Positions 1-5,750 of a stretch of DNA of 6,985 bases are shown piece after piece. The translations under genes and the position numbers were made by a program. Positions within the stretch are counted from its first letter, which is position 1. Each line of letters starts with the position of its first letter. Source of the stretch: Acidobacteriaceae bacterium (GTDB lineage: Bacteria > Acidobacteriota > Terriglobia > Terriglobales > Acidobacteriaceae); contig PMGP01000440.1 in NCBI GenBank assembly GCA_003156235.1, positions 1-6,985 on the forward strand, given 5' to 3'. The notes under the pieces were generated by a model. It had not been told where the DNA came from. It searched no databases and saw nothing but the letters and a program-made list of their open reading frames with translations.

Positions 1-625
1 CATCCTGATATTTAAGATTTGTCATCCTGAGCGAAGCGCAGCGAAGTCGAAGGACCTGTTTTTGTTTTTCGTCACTGCGTCAGGGCACGACTTCAGTCGT
101 GCCGAAAATGCCCCAAAAACGCCGCGGGCTTTAGCCCCTGAGGGAAAAGCTTCGAAGGAACCCAACTCTCTCCCCTCCCTCATCCTCGTCGATGGCGGAC
201 TCGGCCAGCTTCACGCCGCCGCCGAAGCTCTCGAATCTTTGGACTTCACTGCCGCTGGCATCGCTATGCCTCCGCTTGCCTCCATCGCCAAACGCGAAGA
301 GGTCATCTACCGTTACGGCAATGAGCAGGAGCCGGTGGTCCTCGAGCGCCATTCGCCGGTGCTGCATCTGGTTCAGCTCATTCGCGACGAGAGCCACCGC
401 TTCGCCGTCGGCTACCATCGTCAGCGCAGGGCCATGCGCGACCGCGATTCAGAGCTGCTGAACATTCCCGGCGTCGGCCCACAAACAAGACAGCGCCTGC
501 TTACCCACTTCGGCAGCCTGCGCGACGTGCAGCAAGCTACTGCCGAATCACTCGCCGCCGTCGTCCCGCAAAAAACCGCCGAAACCATCTGGCGGCATTT
601 CCATGTAGCGCAACCGGCAACATGA
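1..625 (+). CDS. uvrC: UvrABC excinuclease subunit C, 3' part, with in-frame repeat insertion
   Basis: This is the C-terminal part of UvrC, which makes the dual incisions in nucleotide excision repair together with UvrB on damaged DNA. The frame is open from base 2 (first full codon) to the TGA at 623-625, so the start lies outside the window. From about base 160 the product matches the UvrC C-terminus. It has the second half of the RNase H-like endonuclease with LILVDGG (catalytic Asp codon 191-193), the IAKREE motif and the IRDESHRF motif (catalytic His codon 395-397). A helix-hairpin-helix DNA-binding region around LLNIPGVGPQ closes the protein. Upstream of about base 160 the same frame runs without a stop through two interspersed repeats, giving peptide such as HPERSAAKSKDL, where normal UvrC has a short linker before VDGG. 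The ATG-less stretch around base 62 is not the real start. UvrC identity is certain; whether the allele is functional is not. Confidence 0.93.
   Translation, partial: ILIFKICHPERSAAKSKDLFLFFVTASGHDFSRAENAPKTPRALAPEGKASKEPNSLPSLILVDGGLGQLHAAAEALESLDFTAAGIAMPPLASIAKREEVIYRYGNEQEPVVLERHSPVLHLVQLIRDESHRFAVGYHRQRRAMRDRDSELLNIPGVGPQTRQRLLTHFGSLRDVQQATAESLAAVVPQKTAETIWRHFHVAQPAT
11..60 (+). repeat. Interspersed GTCATCCTGAGCGAAGC-type repeat inside uvrC
   Basis: The core at 21-57 begins GTCATCCTGAGCGAAGC, repeats the unit GCGAAG, and ends in GAAGGACCTG. The outer TCCT and AGGA form short complementary ends. I recall near-identical elements scattered through acidobacterial and some other genomes. CATCCTGA also occurs at 1-8, so part of another copy, or a duplicated end, may extend past the window edge. 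The whole element is read in the uvrC frame without a stop. The boundaries are approximate because only one full copy is present here. Confidence 0.7.
82..142 (-). repeat. Twin-hairpin (REP/BIME-like) repeat, copy 1, inside uvrC
   Basis: Two short hairpins lie in tandem. The first is GGCACGACT / AGTCGTGCC at 84-92 and 95-103, a perfect 9-bp stem with a 2-nt loop. The second is GGGCT / AGCCC at 126-130 and 133-137, a 5-bp stem with a 2-nt loop. They are 22 nt apart. Read on the minus strand the order is a GGGCT-AA-AGCCC hairpin followed by a GGCACGACT-GA-AGTCGTGCC hairpin, the same architecture as the copy near 6532-6584, which is in the opposite orientation. This copy lies inside the uvrC reading frame and is translated. 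Confidence 0.75.
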
Positions 626-700
626 ACGGCCAAACTAGGCGCAACAATTCATGGGAACCATCTTCGCTCCTCCTGCGTAGAATCACGTAGACTGACGCTT

Positions 701-705
701 AGGAG
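701..705 (+). promoter_or_regulatory. Ribosome binding site supporting TTG start at 715
   Basis: AGGAG lies 9 nt upstream of the TTG at 715. There is no comparably placed ATG, and the TTG start leaves a short N-terminus directly before the first membrane segment, so this site decides the start of the glycosyltransferase gene. Confidence 0.75.
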
Positions 706-714
706 AGTACTGAC

Positions 715-2277
715 TTGCCCGAAGCCAATTCGCCTATCCTCGCGCGAACGTCTCTGCGCTCAGCTCTGCTGCTCGCCGGCATCTTCGCCGCGATCACCTT
801 TTTCATCCATCTGGCCAGCTCGCTCTGGGGTAGCCATCTCGGCTACGGATTCTTTCGCGACGAGCTGTATTTCCTGGTCTGCGGCCATCATCTGGCCTGG
901 GGCTATGTCGATCAGCCGCCGCTGGTCGCTTTGCAGGCGCGGCTGGCCGAGACGCTCTTCGGCCTCTCGCCCACCGGCATTCGCATCCTCAGCTTCGCGG
1001 CTGGCGGCGTAACCGTCGGCCTCACAGGCCTGATCGCCTGGCAGCTTGGCGGCCGCCGCACGGCGCAGGTGCTGGCCATGAGCGCCGTTCTCGCCGCTCC
1101 GGTCTTTCTGGGCACATCCAACTATCTCTCCATGAACTCCGTTGAGCCCTGTTTCTGGATGGGCGCGCTGCTGGTCGTCCTTCGCATTGCCGAGGGCAGC
1201 GCCAGCCCCCGCGCATGGTTGCTCTTTGGATTGCTGGCCGGCATGGGCATCGAAAACAAGCACTCGACGGTCTTCTTTTTGATTGCGCTCTTGCTCGGCC
1301 TCCTGCTCAGCCCGCAACGGCGCATTCTCTGGTCGAAGGGTTGCGCCGCCGGAGTCGCACTGTTGCTTCTCGTTACCCTGCCCAACCTCCTCTGGCAATG
1401 GGCGAACCACTTCCCCACTTATGAATTGTTGTACGGCGTCGCCCACTCCGATAAAAACACCAAGCTGCCGCCGCTGGCCTTCCTGCGCGAACAGGTCAAC
1501 ATGCTGCTGATCGTCGCTGCTCCATTGTGGATCGGCGGCCTGGCCTGGCTGGCCTTCGCACGCAAGGCCCGCCCCTGGCGCTTTGTCGTTCCCTGCTATC
1601 TGATCTTCCTGGCCATGATGATGGCCATGCACGCCAAGGATTACTACGTCGCGCCCATCTATCCAGTGCTCTTTGCCGCCGGAGCCGTGGCGCTTGGCCA
1701 GCTCACACGCCGCGGCTGGCCGCCCGTAGTCTACACGGTGATACTCGGCTACCTGCTCTGCCGCGCCACCGCGCCCATCATGCTGACGATTCTGCCTCCG
1801 GACAAGTACACCGCCTATGCCGACCACTTCGGCGCCAATAAGGTCAAGACTGAAAAGTTCAACAGCCCTCTGCCGCAGTACCTCTCCGACCGCTTCGGCT
1901 GGCCGCAGATGGTGGAGGGCTTTGCCGCGCGTTATAACGTTCTGCCATCCGACGTGCGCGCCCGCACCGCCATCTTCTGCGGCAACTACGGCGAGGCTAG
2001 CGCAGTCAACATTCTCGGCCCAAAATACGGTTTGCCCACGGCCATCAGCGGCCATCAGAATTACTTTTATTGGGGCTGGAACGGCTACACGGGAGAATCC
2101 GTCCTCACCCTCGGCAACGATCCCAAGGACTACGCGGACAACTACGCTGAAGTAATCGATCTGGGTCCCTTTGATGCGCCCTGGATCATGGACCACGAGC
2201 ATCACCACTACTTCTGGCTGCGCCATCGCAAGCGCACCTACGCCTCCGAATGGCCGGAGTTCAAGTACTGGTACTGA
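715..2277 (+). CDS. Membrane glycosyltransferase, GT39/ArnT-PMT type
   Basis: A 520-residue polytopic membrane protein of the dolichyl-phosphate-mannose mannosyltransferase/ArnT superfamily (PMT_2-like). These enzymes move a sugar from a polyprenyl-phosphate donor to a lipid or protein on the outer face of the inner membrane. About ten hydrophobic segments are visible, roughly at 16-36, 89-109, 116-133, 143-158, 167-200 (probably two), 209-226, 262-282, 288-306, 309-329 and 336-354. After the first segment comes FFRDELYF with D49-E50, the acidic pair expected in the first extracytoplasmic loop, and then WGYVDQPPL, typical of this family. Residues 360-520 form a soluble aromatic-rich C-terminal domain, probably periplasmic. 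The start is TTG with AGGAG 9 nt upstream. The gene follows uvrC on the same strand after an 89-bp gap, so co-transcription is possible. Donor and acceptor cannot be told from the sequence. Confidence 0.88.
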   Translation: MPEANSPILARTSLRSALLLAGIFAAITFFIHLASSLWGSHLGYGFFRDELYFLVCGHHLAWGYVDQPPLVALQARLAETLFGLSPTGIRILSFAAGGVTVGLTGLIAWQLGGRRTAQVLAMSAVLAAPVFLGTSNYLSMNSVEPCFWMGALLVVLRIAEGSASPRAWLLFGLLAGMGIENKHSTVFFLIALLLGLLLSPQRRILWSKGCAAGVALLLLVTLPNLLWQWANHFPTYELLYGVAHSDKNTKLPPLAFLREQVNMLLIVAAPLWIGGLAWLAFARKARPWRFVVPCYLIFLAMMMAMHAKDYYVAPIYPVLFAAGAVALGQLTRRGWPPVVYTVILGYLLCRATAPIMLTILPPDKYTAYADHFGANKVKTEKFNSPLPQYLSDRFGWPQMVEGFAARYNVLPSDVRARTAIFCGNYGEASAVNILGPKYGLPTAISGHQNYFYWGWNGYTGESVLTLGNDPKDYADNYAEVIDLGPFDAPWIMDHEHHHYFWLRHRKRTYASEWPEFKYWY

Positions 2278-2284
2278 TTCAACG

Positions 2285-2327
2285 CCGGGTGCCCCATCCT
2301 TTCGCTTTTTTTGGCGAAAGGGTGGGA
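2285..2327 (+). repeat. Interspersed hairpin repeat (GGGTGCCCCAT...GGGTGGG type)
   Basis: CCCATCCTTTCGC at 2293-2305 pairs with GCGAAAGGGTGGG at 2314-2326. This gives a 13-bp stem with one T-G wobble and an 8-nt T-rich loop. I recall this element type as common between genes in Acidobacteria. It begins 15 nt after the glycosyltransferase stop codon and could slow transcription or protect the 3' end of that mRNA. It is not followed by a run of T, so it is not a standard intrinsic terminator. Confidence 0.75.
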
Positions 2328-2340
2328 GACCAACACCCCC

Positions 2341-2369
2341 TTGAACAAATCTTCATTGTGAACTATAGT
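2341..2369 (+). promoter_or_regulatory. Sigma70-type promoter of the higBA-like module
   Basis: TTGAAC at 2341-2346 and TATAGT at 2364-2369 are separated by exactly 17 bp, close to the sigma70 consensus TTGACA-17-TATAAT. Counting seven bases on from the end of the -10 box puts the transcript start at about 2376, the A of the toxin ATG, so the toxin mRNA may be leaderless. The -10 box lies inside a palindrome. Confidence 0.75.
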
Positions 2370-2373
2370 TAAC
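2358..2373 (+). promoter_or_regulatory. Palindromic operator candidate over the -10 box of higBA
   Basis: AACTATAGTT at 2361-2370 is a perfect 10-bp palindrome. It extends to 16 bp (2358-2373) with a single mismatched pair at 2360/2371. It covers the whole -10 box, where binding by the helix-turn-helix antitoxin or the toxin-antitoxin complex would block RNA polymerase. Autoregulation is inferred from general knowledge of such modules. Confidence 0.6.
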
Positions 2374-2375
2374 GC

Positions 2376-2678
2376 ATGGTCGAGGTTCGCCAGACCGAGG
2401 CCTTTTCTCGATGGCTAGTCAAGTTGCGGGACGATGAGGCGTTCGCACGGATTCACACACGTATCCGGCGTCTTATTCTTGGCAGCTTCGGAGACGTGAA
2501 GCCTATCGGTAAAGGCGTCTGCGAGATGAGGATCGACTATGGACCGGGCTATCGCGTCTATTACACGCACGTGGGTTCACTCGTCGTTCTGCTATTGGTT
2601 GGCGGAACGAAAAAGACACAACAATCCGACATCGCTCGCGCCATCGCAATGGCCAAGGAGGAAGTTCATGGCTCTTAA
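2376..2678 (+). CDS. RelE/HigB-type toxin (phage Gp49-like)
   Basis: A 100-residue protein of the HigB/Gp49-like branch of the RelE toxin superfamily. These are small RNases that cleave mRNA, usually on the ribosome, and are held inactive by the partner antitoxin. The family core VCEMRIDYGPGYRVYYT is present at residues 48-64 (E50, R52, G56, G58, R60, Y62). It is followed by a hydrophobic strand and the block GGTKKTQQSDIARA at 76-89, typical of the addiction-module killer family. It starts at the ATG at 2376 with no Shine-Dalgarno sequence upstream, in agreement with a leaderless transcript from the promoter at 2341-2369. The toxin gene comes first and overlaps the antitoxin gene by 11 bp, the reversed order typical of HigBA. 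The protein is full length for the family and shows no obvious loss of function. Confidence 0.9.
   Translation: MVEVRQTEAFSRWLVKLRDDEAFARIHTRIRRLILGSFGDVKPIGKGVCEMRIDYGPGYRVYYTHVGSLVVLLLVGGTKKTQQSDIARAIAMAKEEVHGS
2656..2661 (+). promoter_or_regulatory. Ribosome binding site of the higA-like antitoxin
   Basis: AGGAGG, a full-consensus Shine-Dalgarno sequence, lies 6 nt upstream of the ATG at 2668 and inside the toxin gene. It fixes the antitoxin start at 2668 although the frame is open further upstream. It is much stronger than anything in front of the toxin, which would favour antitoxin synthesis. Confidence 0.85.
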
Positions 2679-2952
2679 AACCACCCCATACGATCCAGCC
2701 GAGTATCTCGACACGCCCGGTCGCATTGCCGCCTATCTCCGTGTCGTTTTCGAAGACGGCGACCCTGTCCTGATCGCCGCCGCGCTGGGTGACGTCGCAC
2801 GCGCCAAGGGCATGACGCAACTCGCCAGCCAATCCGGCGTCACGCGTGAGGCCCTCTACAAAGCCCTCTCGCCTAGCGGCGATCCGCGCCTCTCCACCTT
2901 CCTGGGCGTGATGAAGGCGCTCGGAATCAAGCTCACGCCCCATGCCGCCTGA
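2668..2952 (+). CDS. HigA-type antitoxin, helix-turn-helix
   Basis: A 94-residue antitoxin of the probable addiction-module antidote family that pairs with Gp49/HigB-like toxins. It would bind and neutralise the toxin and repress the shared promoter. The N-terminal part (about 5-30, YDPAEYLDTPGRIAAYL) matches the usual start of this family. A helix-turn-helix lies at about 49-68 (MTQLASQSGVTREALYKALS), followed by the family's usual PSGDPRLSTFLGVMKALG ending (residues 69-86). The ATG at 2668 is chosen over the longer open frame because a full AGGAGG precedes it and the resulting length fits the family. It overlaps the last 11 bp of the toxin gene in another frame, so translation is probably coupled. 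Confidence 0.9.
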   Translation: MALKTTPYDPAEYLDTPGRIAAYLRVVFEDGDPVLIAAALGDVARAKGMTQLASQSGVTREALYKALSPSGDPRLSTFLGVMKALGIKLTPHAA

Positions 2953-3107
2953 AAAGCAGTTAGCCGCACCACAGGTGCTGCGGGCGAAGAGCGAGCGTTT
3001 GGCCTCACTGCAAGTGGCGCAAGAGCTTCATCAAACCTTTACGTGCAAAAAATGGTGATTTGAATGAAAATAGAATCAGATGATTTTTTGAACGGCAAGA
3101 GGAACGA
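2953..3107. other. Gap between higA and the HAD gene
   Basis: There is an imperfect hairpin, CCGCACCAC / GTGCTGCGG at 2964-2972 and 2975-2983 (8 of 9 pairs, 2-nt loop), with no T-run after it; it may weakly end the toxin-antitoxin transcript. From about 3045 the DNA turns AT-rich, and TAGAAT at 3071-3076 could be a -10 box for the HAD gene, though I find no good -35 at the right distance. A 38-codon open frame at 2942-3058 overlaps the antitoxin stop; I do not regard it as a supported gene. Confidence 0.35.
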
Positions 3108-3836
3108 TTGACACAAACACAAATTGAAATTCCCCGCTGGACCGCCCCGGAGTTTGAGCGGCTGGTTTTTGCGAGCAACCCCCAAGTTGCGGTCTTTGAT
3201 TGCGATGGAACGCTGTGGAACGGCGACACCGGCTTTGGATTTTTGACCTGGTCGATGGAGAAGGGCATGGTCTCGCGCTCCACCTGCGACTGGGTCGATA
3301 CCCGCTATCGCGACTATCTGGCAGGCTCGGTGAGCGAAGAGGATATATGTGGCCAGATGGTGCAGATTTATGCCGGCCTGCGCGAGGAGGAACTGCGCGC
3401 CGCCGCCGCCCGCTATGTCCGCGAGTATGTTCCTCCGCGCATCTTTGCCGAGATGGCACAGCTTGTCGCCGCACTTCAAAAGGCCGGCGTCGAGATTTGG
3501 GCCGTCAGCTCCACCAACAAGTGGGTGGTCGCCGAAGGGGTACGCGACTTCAACATTCCCGAGGAGCGCGTACTGGCAGCCGAAGTGCGCGTCGTCAACG
3601 GCCTCATCACCACGGAGATTCTGGATGTGCCCACCGACGAGAAAAAGGCCGCCGCGCTGGCTCGCATAGGACTCACGCGCCCCGACGCGGTCTTCGGCAA
3701 CTCCGTCCACGATTTGGCCATGCTCCAGACGGCGCGCAATGCCTTCCCGGTCAACCCATCTCTGGAACTGCTCGAGGCTGCGGCAAAGAACGGCTGGGGA
3801 TACTTTTTGCCTGAGGTTGCCGAGGCCGGCAAATAA
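3108..3836 (+). CDS. HAD-superfamily phosphatase, PSPase-like (subfamily IB)
   Basis: A 242-residue cytoplasmic hydrolase of the haloacid dehalogenase superfamily. Such enzymes remove phosphate through an aspartyl-phosphate intermediate with Mg2+. All four motifs are visible: motif I VFDCDGTLW with nucleophile D31 and D33; motif II AVSST at 132-136; motif III lysine at K179 or K180; and motif IV FGNSVHDLAML at 196-206 with D202. The helical insert between motifs I and II (about 40-120) is the C1-type cap seen in phosphoserine phosphatase relatives. Motif IV has Asn (N198) where most members have the first Asp. The start is TTG, with AGAGG ending 5 nt upstream. The gene converges on the aldolase gene with only 19 bp between stop codons. 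The substrate is unknown; a link to sugar phosphates would only be a guess from the neighbour. Confidence 0.85.
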   Translation: MTQTQIEIPRWTAPEFERLVFASNPQVAVFDCDGTLWNGDTGFGFLTWSMEKGMVSRSTCDWVDTRYRDYLAGSVSEEDICGQMVQIYAGLREEELRAAAARYVREYVPPRIFAEMAQLVAALQKAGVEIWAVSSTNKWVVAEGVRDFNIPEERVLAAEVRVVNGLITTEILDVPTDEKKAAALARIGLTRPDAVFGNSVHDLAMLQTARNAFPVNPSLELLEAAAKNGWGYFLPEVAEAGK

Positions 3837-3855
3837 AAGTTCAATCGGCGGAAAA

Positions 3856-4731
3856 TCAGTTGCGATCTTCCAGCCGCGCTGTCACTTGCTCCACCAGCCG
3901 CTCCAGTTCAGCACTCGTTCCTTCTGCTGGAACAGCCGCATCATGGAGGCGCGCATCGGGGAAGCCCAGCCGCCGCTTCAGCGCCAGAATCTCCCGTATC
4001 TTGTTTTCCGGAATGAAACTGAGCGGCTTGCCGATCTGTTGCGCCAGCAGGTAGGTTTTGCAGCAGGTTTCAAAGATCTCCACCAGCCACTCGGCGTGCA
4101 TCACCGTGTCCGACCAGCAGACGATGCCGTGATTGGTGAGCAGGATGGTGTTGTGATCCTTGACAAAGGGCCGCACCGTCTCGGCAAAGGCCCTGGTGCC
4201 GGTGGTTTCATAAGGGGCCACCGCCGCCGGGCCGATGAATAACTCGTACTCGGTAATCAGTCCGTTGGGCGGCGTGGCGCCGGTGACGGCAAAGGCCGTT
4301 GCATAGGGCGGGTGGCAATGCACCACAGCCTGGGCCTGTGGGCTGGCCTTGTAAATCTCCAGATGCAGCAGCAGTTCGCTGGTGCGCGAGCGGTCTCCGG
4401 CCAGTATGTTGCCGTCCAGGTCGGAGAGGCAGATGTCGGCCGGCTCCAGGTCGCCTTTGCTCAGCATGGTGGGCGTGCAGAGAACGTAGCGCGAGCCTAG
4501 CCGGACGCTGATGTTGCCGCCGCAGCCGTCTACATATTGCCGCTCCCACAGCTTGCGGCCTACACGAATAATCTCCTTCCGGAATGCCTCGGCCTCAGGG
4601 GAACTGGCGGCAGCCAGGGGCGAGATTTCGTCGATCTTCAGAGCCTCAGGCTTCGGCGCAACTCCGGCCGGGGACGCAGCACTCGCTGCTTCCCTGCCCC
4701 TCTCCGCGACTGGAACCGCTGTCTGCTGCAT
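3856..4731 (-). CDS. Class II (zinc) aldolase/adducin family protein, FucA-like
   Basis: A 291-residue protein of the class II aldolase/adducin family. Its members cleave or dehydrate sugar phosphates such as L-fuculose-1-phosphate using a zinc ion. Visible family features are GGNIS at 71-75, the catalytic Glu in TSELLLH (E119), zinc ligands in HCHPP (H138, H140), and the third histidine in LTNHGIV (H201). The first 45 or so residues are an Ala/Pro-rich tail with no family match, and about 50 residues extend beyond the core, so it is longer than the usual 200-220. ATG at 4731 is chosen because GAGG (complement of 4738-4741) lies 6 nt upstream. A GTG at 4743 would give 295 residues but has no well-placed site. 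Alternatives within the family include fuculose or rhamnulose phosphate aldolase, ribulose-5-phosphate epimerase and MtnB; the sequence does not decide. Confidence 0.85.
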   Translation of the reverse strand: MQQTAVPVAERGREAASAASPAGVAPKPEALKIDEISPLAAASSPEAEAFRKEIIRVGRKLWERQYVDGCGGNISVRLGSRYVLCTPTMLSKGDLEPADICLSDLDGNILAGDRSRTSELLLHLEIYKASPQAQAVVHCHPPYATAFAVTGATPPNGLITEYELFIGPAAVAPYETTGTRAFAETVRPFVKDHNTILLTNHGIVCWSDTVMHAEWLVEIFETCCKTYLLAQQIGKPLSFIPENKIREILALKRRLGFPDARLHDAAVPAEGTSAELERLVEQVTARLEDRN

Positions 4732-4770
4732 CATCGACCTCACGCTTGATTAGCTGGGCTCCGGAAATAA

Positions 4771-4799
4771 CGGCGTTTTACAAATTATATAGAACGCCG
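4771..4799 (-). promoter_or_regulatory. Candidate promoter/operator of the aldolase gene
   Basis: On the minus strand a perfect TATAAT lies at 4789-4784, 40 to 55 bases upstream of the aldolase start. It sits between the two arms of a 7-bp inverted repeat, CGGCGTT (4771-4777) and AACGCCG (4793-4799), separated by 15 bp, with arm centres 22 bp (about two helical turns) apart. No good -35 hexamer is present at 16-18 bp, so transcription may depend on an activator or be repressed through the inverted repeat. This is inference from sequence alone. Confidence 0.45.
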
Positions 4800-4846
4800 G
4801 ACCAACGTCATCTCTAAGCCTCTGGGTCAGCCGGCGATGAACACCC

Positions 4847-5686
4847 TCACCAGCTATGCAGCCACTGCTCATCGCGACCGATCCGCACCGGCGTGTTAAA
4901 GAGTTCGCTTAACCGCGCCTCGGTCAAAAGCTCCTCTCGCGGACCATCGCCCAGGATGCGGCCTCCACGCATCAGAATGACGCGCTCAATCTCCGGCAGA
5001 ATATCGCTCAAATGGTGCGTAACCATCACGAGGCCAGTGCCTTCGCCGGCCAGGCGTCGCAGCGTCTCGCGCAGCTCGCGTTGCGCGGCCAGGTCAAGCG
5101 CGTTCGAGGGCTCGTCCAGCAGCAATTGCCTGGGCCGGTGCACCAGCGCGCGCGCAATCATAATGCGGCGCTTCTCCCCGGCGGACATCTCCCCCACCAG
5201 CCGCTCCGCCAGATGCAGGGCCTCCATCCGCGCAAGGGCCTCCACGGCTCTGGCTTGCATTTCGTTGGTGACGTGCAGATTGGGCCACAGCGTCGAAGCG
5301 GAGAAGAATCCGGCAATCACGGCATTCAGCCCAGTGGTCGTGGCCGTCCGCTCGCCGGGCAGCTCCGTACCCGTCAAGCCCGGCGCCACCACGCCGAAAT
5401 GCCGCCTCAACTCGGTCAGATCCCAGCGTTCCCGCCCGAAGATGCGCACCCTCATTCCTCGCCGCACAATGGGGTAAAGCTGGCAGCTCATGGTCAGAAT
5501 CAGCGTGGATTTTCCGCAGCCGTTCGGACCCAGTATCGCCACATGCTCACCGGCGCGAATCCGCAGGTTTATATCCTCAAGCACAACGCGCTCGCCGCGC
5601 GCCACATTCACATGGCGCAATTCCAGAAACTCCTGTTCCTGTCCTTCCATTGCCGCCGCCTGATTGGGATGCTCGCTGTCCATCAA
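4847..5686 (-). CDS. ABC transporter ATP-binding protein, ModF/YlmA type
   Basis: A 279-residue single-domain ABC ATPase. Walker A is GPNGCGKST (53-61), the signature is MSAGE (167-171, a departure from LSGGQ), Walker B is LLLDEPSNALD (188-198), and the switch histidine is in VTHH (H224). The Q-loop glutamine is not evident: FGVVAPGL (97-104) has Pro where Gln usually stands. AVIAGFFSAS before the signature and the overall pattern resemble the ModF/PhrA/YlmA group (COG1119), whose transport role is not established for most members. No membrane permease or binding protein lies nearby. The start is TTG at 5686, followed at once by ATG at 5683; AGGA at complement of 5694-5697 is 7 nt from the TTG and 10 nt from the ATG, so either is possible. 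The gene follows the PIN toxin by 64 bp and precedes the aldolase by about 100 bp on the same strand. Confidence 0.87.
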   Translation of the reverse strand: MMDSEHPNQAAAMEGQEQEFLELRHVNVARGERVVLEDINLRIRAGEHVAILGPNGCGKSTLILTMSCQLYPIVRRGMRVRIFGRERWDLTELRRHFGVVAPGLTGTELPGERTATTTGLNAVIAGFFSASTLWPNLHVTNEMQARAVEALARMEALHLAERLVGEMSAGEKRRIMIARALVHRPRQLLLDEPSNALDLAAQRELRETLRRLAGEGTGLVMVTHHLSDILPEIERVILMRGGRILGDGPREELLTEARLSELFNTPVRIGRDEQWLHSW

Positions 5687-5750
5687 TGAACCATCCTCAC
5701 CAGCATAGCGGAGCAGTGACAGCGGGCGCAGTCCTCGCCTGGGCGGAAGG

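Noticed and set aside
1..142. CRISPR array
   Set aside because: The repeats are two different short elements with hairpins; there are no regularly spaced identical repeats with unique spacers and no cas genes.
760..2226. 488-codon open frame on the minus strand opposite the glycosyltransferase
   Set aside because: It mirrors a membrane-protein gene of high third-position GC. The product is rich in Gln, Glu, Asp and Gly with no recognisable domain, and the plus-strand gene has clear family motifs and a start site.
2539..2667. Upstream extension of the antitoxin frame
   Set aside because: The extension lies inside the toxin gene in another frame, does not look like the antitoxin family, and a full AGGAGG precedes the ATG at 2668.
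2503..2943. 146-codon open frame on the minus strand opposite the HigBA-type module
   Set aside because: It overlaps two well-supported toxin and antitoxin genes and has no recognisable motif.
3039..3710. 223-codon open frame on the minus strand opposite the HAD gene
   Set aside because: The plus-strand frame carries all four HAD motifs; the antisense product has no recognisable family features.
3108..4731. HAD phosphatase plus class II aldolase as a methionine-salvage pair (MtnX/MtnB)
   Set aside because: The genes are convergent and not in an operon, no other salvage gene is present, and neither protein shows features that single out MtnX or MtnB.
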